This document shows, one piece after another, positions 1-8,024 of a DNA stretch of 15,211 nt. Made by a program: the position numbers and the translations under genes. Origin of the DNA: Planctomycetaceae bacterium (GTDB lineage: Bacteria > Planctomycetota > Planctomycetia > Pirellulales > Thermoguttaceae). The DNA is taken from the NCBI GenBank assembly GCA_015062085.1, contig SUVI01000107.1, positions 1 to 15,211 of the forward strand, given 5' to 3'. The notes under the pieces are model-generated. The model was not told the DNA's origin. It searched no databases and saw only the letters and a list, made by a program, of their open reading frames with translations. Numbering within the stretch: the stretch's first letter is position 1; the number at the start of each line of letters is the position of its first letter.

Positions 1-2210
1 ATCTGAAACAGCTGACCTTCGGCGACTATGACGACCTCGATCCGATCTACACGCCGGACGGTCACATCGTGTTCTGCACGAGCCGTCAGCACTCCTACGT
101 CCGCTGCATGCCGATGACGCACGCTTTCGCCATGGCCCGCTGCGACGCGGATGGAAAGAACATCTACGTCATTTCCGCAAACGGCGAACCGGAATACATG
201 CCCTCCATGATGCAGGACGGACGTGTGATCTTCACGCGCTGGGAGTACACCGACAAAGCGCTCTGGCGCGTTCAGTCCCTCTGGACGATCAATCCGGACG
301 GCACGAACCCGCAGACGTTCTGGGGCAACCAGTCCGTTTGGCCGGACGTTCTGACGGAAGCCCGTCAGATCCCGGGAAGCAAGAAAGTCGTCTTCACCGC
401 CGTCGGTCACCATGCGTGGTTCAACGGTTCTATCGGCTACATCAACCCGGATGGCGGTCTGAACTATCCGGACGGTCTCCAAAAGATCACCCAGGAAGTC
501 GCCTGGCCGGAAGTCGGTGACGGCCCCACCCCGGTCAAGTCGGATTACGACTATCATGCCGCGGGTAAATATTTCGCCTACAAAACGCCGTATCCGCTCT
601 CCGAGGAATACATGCTCGTCTCCGCACGTGACGGCGGCCACCTCTACAGCGGTCCGGATAATGAATGGTTCTTCAACCTCTATTTCCAGGACGTTTACGG
701 AAATAAGGAATTGATTTACGAAGGCGACTTCAACGCCTACTATGCCTCCCCGATCCGTGCTCGCGAAGTCCCGCTCGAAAAACCGGACCTCGTGCAGTGG
801 CCGAAGATCGGTTCCGGTGAAAAACCCGCGAATGGTATGCTCTACAGCAACAACGTGTTTGAAGGCGCTGACCCGATCCTGAAAGAAAAGGGCAAGTACA
901 TCCGCGTCATCCAGATGGACCCGAAAACCTACACGACGTGGCATAAGACTGTCCAGCACGACGGTCCGGCCGTCTCCGTTTTCCAGGCGGACGGCGTGAA
1001 GCGCATCCTCGGTACTGTCCCGATCGAAGCGGACGGTTCGGTAAACTTCCAGGTCCCGCCGGGAGAAGCGATCTTCTTCCAGATGCTTGACGAAAAAGGT
1101 CAGGCGATCCACGTGATGCGCTCCTTCACGTACGTGATGCCGGGCGAGAACCGCGGCTGCTTCGGCTGCCATGAGTCGAACATGAGCACGCGCTCGAACA
1201 AGATGATGGGGAGCGGCCAGATGGGAACAGCTCTGCGTAAACCGGCAGTCGAACTGACGCCGACCCCGTGGGGCAAAGAAAGCATCAGCTTCGCGCGTTT
1301 CGTCCAGCCGGTCCTTGACCGTAACTGCGGCAAATGCCATCAGAACCCGGAACACGACGCATACAAGAAGCTGAACATGGTCTCCCGTCCGTCCGGCAAA
1401 GGCTGGTGGGGCTGGGTCCACAGCCGTCCGGATGACGTTAGTCCGTTCTCTGAACCGTACCTGACTCTCGTTTCCGGCGACTGCCCGTGGGGCGGAAGCA
1501 AGCCGAAGAACGAAAAGGGCGTTCCGACCAACCTCGCCGGCGTGTTCGTCGTGGAAGGCTACAGCCCGAACGATCCGAAGAACCTCGAAACGCTTCCTCC
1601 GTACTCCGCCTACTCCCCGGTCAGTCCGCTCATCAAGAACGCGACCAGCGGCGAACACCACGGTGTGAAAGTGAGCAAGGAAGATGCCGAACGCCTCATC
1701 GCATGGGTCGACTGCAATGGTCCGTACCTTGGCGATCCGGAAGTCCGCGCGATGTACGATCCCTACTCCAAAGCGATCGAAACCATTCCGCCGGTCCGTC
1801 CGCGTATTGCGTCCGCTCCGGTGATCAACCGTTTCGACATTCGTCAGGACGGCGACTCGGAAAAAGTTTCCGGTGAACTGAAACTCCAGCCGGAGATCGA
1901 CGAAACGTTCCACATGAACCACAAACACCGTGCGTACCTCCTTGAGTCGCTGCGCAAGCAGAAACTGGACGGCGAGATCGTCGCGGCAAACTACGGTATC
2001 GACGTGGAAAGTGAGCGCGTTGATGTGAAAGAAAAGCTCATGAAATTCTTCAACGGTTCCGTCATCATGGATATCGGCAACTACAATGAGGCGTTCACCG
2101 ACGTCACGCCGAACAAAGTGAAGAACCTTCGCATCATGGTCCGTTTCAACGACGGTACGGTGAAGCACTATCGTTTCGCGGAAAACCAGACGGTCATTCT
2201 GAACCGTTAA
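1..2210 (+). CDS. PD40/beta-propeller plus c-type heme protein, hydrazine-synthase-alpha-like (5' partial)
   Basis: The frame is open to the left edge (first full codon at 3, a CTG), so this is the C-terminal 735 residues of a longer protein. A GTG at 69 is only an internal codon. Visible residues 1-170 have repeated blade motifs of the TolB/PD40 type (LTFGDYDDLDPIYTPDG, EPEYMPSMMQDGRVIFTRWEY, INPDG). Residues about 290-393 match my memory of the hydrazine synthase alpha middle domain (ADGVKRILGTVPIEADGS, then MRSFTYVMPGE), ending in the c-heme motif CFGCH (nt 1158-1172). A second motif, CGKCH, lies at nt 1326-1340. About 110 residues at the C-terminus are unassigned. Family knowledge: planctomycetes have many such proteins, most not involved in anammox; they are presumed exported heme proteins of unknown substrate. 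Arginine codons are almost all CGT/CGC and proline mostly CCG, which suggests good expression. Family assignment is fairly sure, function unknown. Confidence 0.85.
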   Translation, partial: LKQLTFGDYDDLDPIYTPDGHIVFCTSRQHSYVRCMPMTHAFAMARCDADGKNIYVISANGEPEYMPSMMQDGRVIFTRWEYTDKALWRVQSLWTINPDGTNPQTFWGNQSVWPDVLTEARQIPGSKKVVFTAVGHHAWFNGSIGYINPDGGLNYPDGLQKITQEVAWPEVGDGPTPVKSDYDYHAAGKYFAYKTPYPLSEEYMLVSARDGGHLYSGPDNEWFFNLYFQDVYGNKELIYEGDFNAYYASPIRAREVPLEKPDLVQWPKIGSGEKPANGMLYSNNVFEGADPILKEKGKYIRVIQMDPKTYTTWHKTVQHDGPAVSVFQADGVKRILGTVPIEADGSVNFQVPPGEAIFFQMLDEKGQAIHVMRSFTYVMPGENRGCFGCHESNMSTRSNKMMGSGQMGTALRKPAVELTPTPWGKESISFARFVQPVLDRNCGKCHQNPEHDAYKKLNMVSRPSGKGWWGWVHSRPDDVSPFSEPYLTLVSGDCPWGGSKPKNEKGVPTNLAGVFVVEGYSPNDPKNLETLPPYSAYSPVSPLIKNATSGEHHGVKVSKEDAERLIAWVDCNGPYLGDPEVRAMYDPYSKAIETIPPVRPRIASAPVINRFDIRQDGDSEKVSGELKLQPEIDETFHMNHKHRAYLLESLRKQKLDGEIVAANYGIDVESERVDVKEKLMKFFNGSVIMDIGNYNEAFTDVTPNKVKNLRIMVRFNDGTVKHYRFAENQTVILNR

Positions 2211-2242
2211 GTTTCATCTTTGACTCGATAGAGTTTGAGTAA

Positions 2243-2284
2243 AAAGAGGAGGAGCTGGTCTGCGTGTCAGCTCCTCTTTTTATT
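2243..2284. terminator. Bidirectional intrinsic terminator between convergent genes
   Basis: The arms GAGGAGCTG (2249-2257) and CAGCTCCTC (2268-2276) form a 9-bp stem with a 10-nt loop. An A run precedes the stem and a T run follows it, so both strands read as hairpin plus U-tract. It lies 33 nt after the stop of the propeller/heme gene and about 30 nt after the stop of the convergent decarboxylase gene, so it can serve both. Confidence 0.85.
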
Positions 2285-2313
2285 GGTGGAAATTTTAGCT
2301 CTGGCTCTTTCTG

Positions 2314-3297
2314 TCAATACCGCGGCGTCGGCGGGCGGTAATCGCTCATCCGAATGGAACGGAACCAGTCGATCGTCTTTTGAAGCCCTTCACGCAATTC
2401 GACCGCCGGTTCCCAGTTCAGATACCGTTTCGCCAAGGTAATATCCGGTCTTCTCTGCGTCGGGTCGTCCATTGGAAGCGGTCGGTACACGATCTTTGAT
2501 TTTGTGTCGATCATCTCCAAAACGAGTTCCGCAAGCTGGTGAATCGTAAATTCATGCGGATTTCCAAGGTTGACGGGACCGGTGAATTTTCCATTCGGTT
2601 CCTCATAGTCCATCATGCGGATCATGCCCTCGATAAGATCATCGCGATAACAGAACGAACGCGTCTGCGAGCCGTCGCCGAAAATCGTGATGTCCTCACC
2701 GTTGAGCGCCTGACGAATGAAATTGGAAATGACCCGTCCATCATACGGATGCATTCGCGGGCCGTAAGTGTTGAAGATACGGATGATGCGGACATCTACC
2801 CCATTGTGCCGATGGTAATCCATAAACAACGTCTCAGCAGCGCGCTTCCCCTCGTCATAGCACGCGCGGATCCCCAGTGTATTGACACACCCGCGGTAAG
2901 TTTCCGGCTGGGGATGAACTTCCGGGTCGCCGTAGATCTCACTGGTGGAAGCCTGAAGGACACGCGCCCGGCAGCGTTTCGCCATTCCAAGAACGTTGAT
3001 GGCGCCAAGAACGGAAGTCTTCATCGTCTTGATCGGATTGAACTGATAGTGCCCCGGTGCGGCAGGACAGGCCAGATTGAAGATCTCGTCCACTTCCAAA
3101 TAGACCGGGACCGTAATGTCGTGCCGAATCAATTCAAAATTCGGATTTGCAAGAAGATGACAGACGTTAGATTTCTGACTCGTGAAAAAATTGTCGAGAC
3201 AAATGACGTCGTGCCCAAGTTCCAGAAGCCGTTCGCACAGGAACGAACCGAGAAAACCGGCTCCGCCCGTGACGAGGATGCGTTTGAGTGAAGACAT
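2314..3297 (-). CDS. uxs: UDP-glucuronate decarboxylase (UDP-xylose synthase), SDR family
   Basis: A 327-residue protein of the extended short-chain dehydrogenase fold. It has the NAD-binding motif TGGAGFLGS at 10-18, the catalytic serine region STSEIYGDP at 117-125, and the YDEGK tyrosine-lysine pair at Y147/K151. The downstream signatures [15 protein letters not shown] (175-189) and [13 protein letters not shown] (208-220) are typical of UXS enzymes. Family knowledge: it oxidises UDP-glucuronate at C4, decarboxylates it and reduces it to UDP-xylose with bound NAD+ in the cytosol, supplying sugar for surface polysaccharide. The full family length is present. ATG 3297 has GGGAG 8 nt upstream. 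No other polysaccharide gene is visible in the window. A dTDP-glucose dehydratase-like role is less likely given these motifs. Confidence 0.93.
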   Translation of the reverse strand: MSSLKRILVTGGAGFLGSFLCERLLELGHDVICLDNFFTSQKSNVCHLLANPNFELIRHDITVPVYLEVDEIFNLACPAAPGHYQFNPIKTMKTSVLGAINVLGMAKRCRARVLQASTSEIYGDPEVHPQPETYRGCVNTLGIRACYDEGKRAAETLFMDYHRHNGVDVRIIRIFNTYGPRMHPYDGRVISNFIRQALNGEDITIFGDGSQTRSFCYRDDLIEGMIRMMDYEEPNGKFTGPVNLGNPHEFTIHQLAELVLEMIDTKSKIVYRPLPMDDPTQRRPDITLAKRYLNWEPAVELREGLQKTIDWFRSIRMSDYRPPTPRY

Positions 3298-3366
3298 GAT
3301 CTTTTCTCCCTGTTTTTCCCTTCTTCTTTTCCTTCTTCATTCCCTGATTTTATCGGTTTCCATTAA

Positions 3367-3396
3367 ATTATATGAAACTGAGTGAATTTTCGTCAT
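3367..3396 (-). promoter_or_regulatory. Sigma70-type promoter of the decarboxylase gene
   Basis: Read on the minus strand, ATGACG (3391-3396) and a perfect TATAAT (3367-3372) are separated by 18 nt. Predicted start of transcription is near 3360, giving a leader of about 60 nt before ATG 3297. A perfect 10-bp palindrome, GAAGCGCTTC (3405-3414), lies just upstream of the -35. Confidence 0.6.
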
Positions 3397-3430
3397 TTTA
3401 TACGGAAGCGCTTCATTTTTTTTGGAAAAA

Positions 3431-4288
3431 TCAGTAAACTTCACCATTAGAGGCAAAATCATCAAAGGAAATCGGTGAAATTTCGGTTCTTTCTGCCTTT
3501 TGCTGATAGTGCGCCGACAGTGCGATCATGAGCTGGCTGACCAGTATATTGGCGCGGTTCATCAGATGAAGCGAGCTTTTCCGACCGGGAGTTTTGAGGA
3601 TCGTTTCAAGCGCATCCAGGTGCATGCTGAACAGATCGGCAGCAGTGAGTTTCTCCTCAAGCAGGAGCGGGAGAAATTCTTTCGTCTCCTGCGTAAATCG
3701 GCTGATCCCAAGCGGAATGCTGCGTTTCAGAAGTTCAAGATACTGGGAACTTAGCGTGGAAACTGCCCCGGCATCCGGATATTCTTCCCGAAGCATGGCA
3801 CGCTGGTTGGCAATGAAGAGTGCATTTTCTTCGGATTTTCGAAGCATTTCCTGTTCCAGACGATTCCGGAGCTCTACGTTCTGCGCAGATTGCCGACTGT
3901 GCTGAATCGTGAAGAAAATCTGCCAAAGAAGGTCCGTGATCGTGGTATTTTCGAGTGAAATGATCCCGTTTCCGCCCCGCTCACAGCATTGCGTCATGAG
4001 ATCGGAATCTTTTTTTCGGCCAAGGAGCATCATCGGAACGATCACGCCGCTGGTTCGGCAGCCGTCGATGAAGTCGAGACTGCTTTTCAGTGGGCGAATG
4101 CTCAGAAATACGATGTCGAATGCTTCCGAACGAAGCGCTTTCATCCCTTCAAAGGAACCGTGGACCTCGTGAAACTTCAGTTTGACCGGAGCTTCACGCA
4201 ATGCCTTCTCAAGCCAGCTTTCCCGTGCGGCAAGACTGGCAACGTGCAGGATTTTCATTCCGTGAAGGATTTGAAGCGATTGGGCCAT
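3431..4288 (-). CDS. Protein with degenerate receiver-like N-terminal domain and helical C-terminus
   Basis: With ATG 4288 the protein is 285 residues (MAQSLQILHG...); ATG 4258 (MKILHVASL) is a close alternative that starts right at the first beta strand. Residues about 11-130 look like a CheY-type receiver fold (MKILHVASLAARESWLEKAL, AFDIVFLSIRPLKSSLDFI, SGVIVPMMLLGRKKDSDL, GGNGIISLEN). The acidic pair is absent, the phosphorylated Asp position reads LSI, and the conserved Lys is missing, so it is unlikely to be phosphorylated. The remaining 150 residues are mostly helical with charged and Leu-rich stretches and no DNA-binding motif I recognise. The frame is open back to 4492, but that stretch lies upstream of a good promoter at 4359-4387 and consists of repeat DNA, so I exclude it. 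Possible role: a phosphorylation-independent regulator or scaffold (inference). Confidence 0.7.
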   Translation of the reverse strand: MAQSLQILHGMKILHVASLAARESWLEKALREAPVKLKFHEVHGSFEGMKALRSEAFDIVFLSIRPLKSSLDFIDGCRTSGVIVPMMLLGRKKDSDLMTQCCERGGNGIISLENTTITDLLWQIFFTIQHSRQSAQNVELRNRLEQEMLRKSEENALFIANQRAMLREEYPDAGAVSTLSSQYLELLKRSIPLGISRFTQETKEFLPLLLEEKLTAADLFSMHLDALETILKTPGRKSSLHLMNRANILVSQLMIALSAHYQQKAERTEISPISFDDFASNGEVY

Positions 4289-4358
4289 GAGGGTGGATAA
4301 AAACTGGAAAAAGGACACAAGCCAAGGAAAAATGAAATCGGAAACCGATCGAAGCTGT

Positions 4359-4387
4359 ATTTTAGCGAAAAGCAGTATGTGCGTCAA
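4359..4387 (-). promoter_or_regulatory. Strong sigma70-type promoter of the pseudo-receiver gene
   Basis: On the minus strand TTGACG (4382-4387) is followed after exactly 17 nt by TAAAAT (4359-4364). Transcription would start near 4352, which supports a start codon at 4288 or 4258 rather than any codon further upstream in the open frame. Confidence 0.65.
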
Positions 4388-4456
4388 TGGCAAAACCGGA
4401 TTTTGAGAAAAATTGGGGCTCTTCCGGAAAGTGCGTACCGATCCAGGTTCCGATCT

Positions 4457-4772
4457 CACCATTGAGTGCGCAGAAGAAACGCAGAAACACACTTAAAAGA
4501 AAAAGAAGAAAAAGAAGAAGAAGAAAAAAAAGGGAGTGAACGTGCCCTGACACGAATTTCACGGAAAACACGAAAAGACGCGAATGAATTTTTAAAAATT
4601 CAAAATTTGTTCGATCAGTCTGTTTTTTACTGCTTTTTGTGTTAAGATCAGTGCTTCTCTGTGCGTTTTCTGCGTCTTCAGTGGTGAAACTGGTACGCAG
4701 TTCCCGGATGGATCTCTTTTCTATGTATTTCAGCGGCTCTTCGGTACCCTCTGCGGTAAAAATGGCAAGAAA
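4457..4772. repeat. Interspersed palindromic element, copy A
   Basis: Left end CACCATTGAG, then words such as CGCAGAAGAAACGCAGAAAC, a 42-nt purine-only tract (4495-4536), TGCCCTGACACGAATTTCACG at 4543-4563, an AT-rich centre (TTTTTAAAAATT, about 4590-4601), and a right arm of CTGTG/TTTTCTG words. GTGGTGAAAC follows at 4681-4690. A further right-arm block, 4724-4762 (TGTATTTCAGCG ... GCGGTAAAA), matches the end of copy D. The 4543-4563 block matches copy C 11269-11289 at 20 of 21 positions. No transposase or open frame with coding character is present. Confidence 0.7.
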
Positions 4773-4987
4773 AAAGATTTTTTGATGCGGAAAAACGTAA
4801 ATTTCGATTGCGCCAAAAGCAAAAAGAAACTATACTTCGGTAAAAATGAGATTTCGAAAAAAACGGAAAATGTGTGTTTTCAGGGGATGCAGAACGCGGA
4901 GTTTTTTCGCATAAAAGTACTCCCTATTAATTAATGGAATAAAATTGGAATAAAATTGGAATAAAAGAGGAAGTAAAGAGTGTCCTG
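4773..4987 (+). promoter_or_regulatory. Promoter and leader region of the recO cluster
   Basis: TTGCGC (4808-4813) and TATACT (4831-4836) are 17 nt apart, giving a likely start near 4843 and a leader of about 145 nt. The leader holds a perfect ATTAATTAAT palindrome (4927-4936) and 2.9 copies of the 11-mer TGGAATAAAAT (4935-4966). AGAGGAAG lies about 16 nt before ATG 4988, a rather distant ribosome binding site. I see no gene or structured RNA family in this stretch. Confidence 0.55.
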
Positions 4988-5776
4988 ATGCCGCCTTTGA
5001 ATGACGAAGCGATCGTTCTGCGAACCTCAGATTTCAGCGAAACCAGCATGGTCGTGACTTTCTTCACTCGCGAGAGTGGAAAGATCACCTGTCTGGCAAA
5101 GGGGGCCCGCCGTCTGAAAAATCCCTTCGACACAGCTTTCGATGCGATGAATGTCTGCCGGATCCTTTACTATCCCAAAAACGGCGATGTACTTCAGCTC
5201 GTCACAGAGGCAAAGTTAACCGAGCGTTTTCGAGTCGATTCAACCGTCGCAATTTACGCAGGTTTCCATGTCGTGCAACTTTTAAACCATTTTACTGAAA
5301 ATTTTAGCCCTCAAACCGCATTATTCGACTTGACGAAAATCATTTTAAACGATATTCTATCCTTGGATTCCATTTGTCGGAGTGCGTCACTGGAAGATCC
5401 GCCGGAAAAACTTTCCCGATGCCTGCTGCATTATGAGCTTCGGCTGCTCCAACTCGTTGGGATCGCACCGTCGCTTCATGAATGTGTGGAATGCGGCAAA
5501 AAGATCGAAGTCCGGCGCGGTGCCCGACGGGCTGCATTCGGCATGCGCGAAGGAGGCGTCCTCTGCCCCCAATGTCGTCCCGGCAAAACACGTGTCGTTT
5601 CCCTGTCGCCCGAGGCGCTTGGGGCTCTTCAGCTCTTGGCGTCGCCGGAGGAGAAATTTTGGAAACGGCTCCAGCTCTCCCAGAAAACCCTTGGAGAGAT
5701 CCGCGGCGTGTGGAATCAGTTTCTCGCTCATCAAATGGAACGGCCCGTTCCTATCTTTCAGTGGTTAAAACGCTGA
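4988..5776 (+). CDS. recO: DNA repair and recombination protein RecO
   Basis: A 262-residue protein of standard RecO length. The N-terminal OB-fold begins DEAIVLRTSDFSETSMVVTF (6-25) and continues GKITCLAKGARR (31-42). The helical C-terminal domain carries a four-cysteine zinc site, CVEC (C166, C169) and CPQC (C193, C196), which many RecO proteins keep. Family knowledge: RecO works with RecR (and RecF) to displace SSB and load RecA at gaps in single-stranded DNA. It is the first gene of a plus-strand cluster with the two outer-membrane lipoprotein genes. The 152-nt gap after its stop suggests the next gene may also have its own promoter. A longer open frame overlapping its end (from 5482) is just the next gene's frame extended backwards. 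Confidence 0.92.
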   Translation: MPPLNDEAIVLRTSDFSETSMVVTFFTRESGKITCLAKGARRLKNPFDTAFDAMNVCRILYYPKNGDVLQLVTEAKLTERFRVDSTVAIYAGFHVVQLLNHFTENFSPQTALFDLTKIILNDILSLDSICRSASLEDPPEKLSRCLLHYELRLLQLVGIAPSLHECVECGKKIEVRRGARRAAFGMREGGVLCPQCRPGKTRVVSLSPEALGALQLLASPEEKFWKRLQLSQKTLGEIRGVWNQFLAHQMERPVPIFQWLKR

Positions 5777-5928
5777 AAGATAGGATGAAAAAGCAAGATA
5801 AAATAGTTTTGATTTCAAAACAAACCAACATATCGTATTTGCAAAATAGTTTTCACATTGAAACAAATTTTGCAAAAGCAGTCCAAAAGAAAACGTCATC
5901 CCGGTCTGTGCCGGAAAGTTTTTTGAAT

Positions 5929-7158
5929 ATGAAACGACCTGTTTTCCAGAGCTTCCTCGTACATGGAGTGCATTTTGCGGCAGTCCTTGCTTTTATGCTG
6001 ACTGTCAGCGGGTGTGCGTCTATGAAACATTCATCGGTGAAGCCGATAGGGCAGGGGCATGTCGATTTGAGCGAAACAGAGCGGCAGCTGAAAGAAGAGC
6101 CGGATCCCCAGGTAGACATGACGGAGGTCGAGGAAGCTGCGCAGTATTTCGAGGAAGAGGACCGATCGCTTTCGGCAATGACTGCGGAAAAGTTCTCGAA
6201 GCACCTAAAACTTGCATGCCTGAAGATGGTGCGCCTGGAACCAAATGAAGAGATCGCGCTTGCGCTTTTTGAACAGGGCGTTCAGCTCTTCGAAAAAGGT
6301 GAGTATTTGGAAGCGGCCGAAAAACTGGGTTGGGCGGGATTCCGATGGCCGGAAACGCCGTTGGAAGAGGACGCACTGTTTTTGCGTGCGGAATCGCTTT
6401 TTTTTGCGAATCGCTATGCAAAGGCGCAGCGCGCATACGAAAAGCTGCTGAAGCGGTTTGATTCGACACGCTACATGGACCGCGTTTCTCCGCGTCTTTT
6501 TGCAATCGCACAGTACTGGGAGAAACTGGACCAAATTTACGACTACCATCCGCTGGCGCCGAATTTTTCAGACAAAACGCGTCCAATGTTCGGAACGTTT
6601 GGAAACTCGATCAAAGCGTACCGGACCATTACGATGCATGATCCGAATGGGCTGTGGGCAGAACATGCGATGATGGCGGCGGGAAATGCCAACTACATTC
6701 GCGGCGAGTATTTTGACGCGGCGAATTTCTACGACGACCTGATCAAGAATTACCCGCAGTCAAAGCATCTTCTGCCGGCGTGCGAACTGAATCTTTCCTC
6801 GAAACTCCTCATGTATCAGGGGCCGGAGTATGACGGCACGGCCTTGGAAGATGCGGAAGTCCTTACGGATCGTCTTTTGACGCAGTTTGGGCCGCAGCTG
6901 CAGGATCGGCGTTCAGCACTCGTGGAAACGAAGAACAAAATCACGGAAGCGCATGCGGAACGGGACCTGCACATTGCGGAATTTTACGTAACGAAGCGAT
7001 ACTACAGTTCAGCACGAATGTATTTTCAGCTCGTCATGCAGGACTATCCGCAGACAAAAAGCGCGGCACGTGCACGGGAACGTTTTGAGGAGATCCGTGA
7101 TCTTCAGGACCCGCCGGATCATTTTGCGTGGCTGAAGAAGATCTTCCCGGAAGAGTAG
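5929..7158 (+). CDS. BamD/YfiO-like TPR outer-membrane lipoprotein
   Basis: 409 residues from ATG 5929 (GGAAAG about 12 nt upstream). The N-terminus is a lipoprotein signal: basic start MKRPVFQ, hydrophobic core, lipobox VSGC with acylated C29. TPR-like helical repeats follow at about 111-210 (FEQGVQLFEKGEYLEAAEKL; ALFLRAESLFFANRYAKAQR), 250-285 (ANYIRGEYFDAANFYDDLI) and 345-395 (FYVTKRYYSSARMYFQLVMQ), each with the pattern of YfiO/BamD. Family knowledge: BamD binds BamA and helps fold outer-membrane beta-barrels. The protein is longer than E. coli BamD (about 245 residues), so it may be a planctomycete variant or a general TPR lipoprotein. It sits 8 nt upstream of lptE, so translational coupling is likely. 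A start at 5785 would put the lipobox at residue 77 and is rejected. Confidence 0.82.
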   Translation: MKRPVFQSFLVHGVHFAAVLAFMLTVSGCASMKHSSVKPIGQGHVDLSETERQLKEEPDPQVDMTEVEEAAQYFEEEDRSLSAMTAEKFSKHLKLACLKMVRLEPNEEIALALFEQGVQLFEKGEYLEAAEKLGWAGFRWPETPLEEDALFLRAESLFFANRYAKAQRAYEKLLKRFDSTRYMDRVSPRLFAIAQYWEKLDQIYDYHPLAPNFSDKTRPMFGTFGNSIKAYRTITMHDPNGLWAEHAMMAAGNANYIRGEYFDAANFYDDLIKNYPQSKHLLPACELNLSSKLLMYQGPEYDGTALEDAEVLTDRLLTQFGPQLQDRRSALVETKNKITEAHAERDLHIAEFYVTKRYYSSARMYFQLVMQDYPQTKSAARARERFEEIRDLQDPPDHFAWLKKIFPEE

Positions 7159-7166
7159 GTGGCGCG

Positions 7167-7697
7167 ATGCAAAGGCGATTTCTGATCCTGACCGCAGTGT
7201 GCTGCACACTTCTTGCACTGAGCGGCTGTCGGGCATACAATCTAGGAAATCAGGGACTCTTTCCGACGGACATTCGGACTGTCGGCGTTTCCATCGTCGC
7301 GAATGAAACATGGCGGCACGGATACGGTGAGCGTTTGACGGAGGCTCTCGTGCGTGAGATCGAAACGCGGACGCCGTTTAAGGTCGTTCCGGAATCACGC
7401 GCGGACACGATCCTAAAAGTCAGCATCGTAGATGAAAACAAAAACGTGACCTTCCAAAACGACTGGCTCGATCCGCGGGAACTCCTTTTCAGCATGACGG
7501 TACAAGCACAGTGGATCGACCGGAGGACGATGGAGGTCCGGCAGTCGCAGAATATCGACATGCGCCAGGACGCGTTGGCGATCTCTTCGAGTACGCCGCT
7601 CGTGACAGAGGTCGGACAGTCGAACGCGACGGCATCGCAGGCGGTGATCCAGAATTTGGCACAGCATATCGTCGGAATGATGGAAAGTCCGTGGTAA
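7167..7697 (+). CDS. lptE: LPS-assembly lipoprotein LptE
   Basis: 176 residues from ATG 7167, with AGGTGG just upstream and only 8 nt after the previous stop. The lipoprotein signal ends in the lipobox ALSGC (C21). The body has the LptE pattern: IRTVGVSIVANETWRHGYGE, LTEALVREIETRTPFKVV, a strand-rich middle, and a C-terminal helix after SQAVIQNLAQHIVGMM. Family knowledge: LptE plugs the LptD barrel that inserts lipopolysaccharide into the outer leaflet, so the host should have a true LPS-containing outer membrane. lptD itself is not in the window. An upstream ATG in frame (7128) lies inside the preceding gene and lacks the signal start. Confidence 0.85.
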   Translation: MQRRFLILTAVCCTLLALSGCRAYNLGNQGLFPTDIRTVGVSIVANETWRHGYGERLTEALVREIETRTPFKVVPESRADTILKVSIVDENKNVTFQNDWLDPRELLFSMTVQAQWIDRRTMEVRQSQNIDMRQDALAISSSTPLVTEVGQSNATASQAVIQNLAQHIVGMMESPW

Positions 7698-7740
7698 GCG
7701 GGACATGAACGGGCCAAGCGAAAGAACTGCGCAGAACATG

Positions 7741-7783
7741 AAAAAAGGCGTTTTCAGAGTCGAAACTTTGAAAACGCCCTTTT
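7741..7783 (+). terminator. Intrinsic terminator of the recO-bamD-lptE cluster
   Basis: GGCGTTTTCA (7747-7756) pairs perfectly with TGAAAACGCC (7769-7778), with a 12-nt loop, an A run before and CTTTT after. It lies 50 nt past the lptE stop. Confidence 0.85.
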
Positions 7784-8024
7784 CATGCTTTTTTCAGGAA
7801 AATTCCTGAGAGTGAGAAAAATTTCAGCTTCCCTGCTGATTCTCGCGTCCTTGTGCCCAATAGTATGAAGCATTTTGAAAATTTTTCAAGAGGGAGGGGA
7901 GGAAACTTTTTTTCTTTTTTTTGCGAAAAACACTTGGGGGGGCGCTTCACTTTTTGCGGATTTTGACTAAAATTAGACATATACTTTATGCAGAGAGTGT
8001 TTTTTTGAATTTTGGACGGTCAGA
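7784..8024 (+). promoter_or_regulatory. Intergenic spacer with promoter for the four-helix membrane protein
   Basis: Mostly AT-rich with G runs (GGGAGGGGAGG about 7891-7903; seven G at 7936-7942). The best promoter is TTCACT (7946-7951), 16 nt, TAAAAT (7968-7973), giving a leader of about 45 nt. TATACT at 7981 is an alternative -10 without a well-placed -35. No gene is supported here. Confidence 0.45.

Noticed and set aside
1..2210. Evidence for anammox metabolism
   Set aside because: The HZS-alpha-like fold is widespread in non-anammox planctomycetes, and no hydrazine synthase beta/gamma or hydrazine dehydrogenase gene is present here.
2539..3291. 250-residue open frame on the plus strand
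   Set aside because: Entirely antisense to the decarboxylase gene, whose motifs are unambiguous; no ribosome binding site or recognisable domain.
3403..3424. Terminator for the pseudo-receiver gene at GAAGCGCTTC plus T run
   Set aside because: The T run follows the palindrome on the plus strand, opposite to transcription of both flanking genes, and the 5-bp half-sites leave no loop.
4289..4492. N-terminal extension of the pseudo-receiver protein
   Set aside because: It lies upstream of or across a strong promoter (4359-4387) and reads repeat copy A.
5482..5928. Long upstream extension of the BamD-like gene overlapping recO
   Set aside because: It would bury the lipoprotein signal; ATG 5929 gives a proper signal and lipobox.
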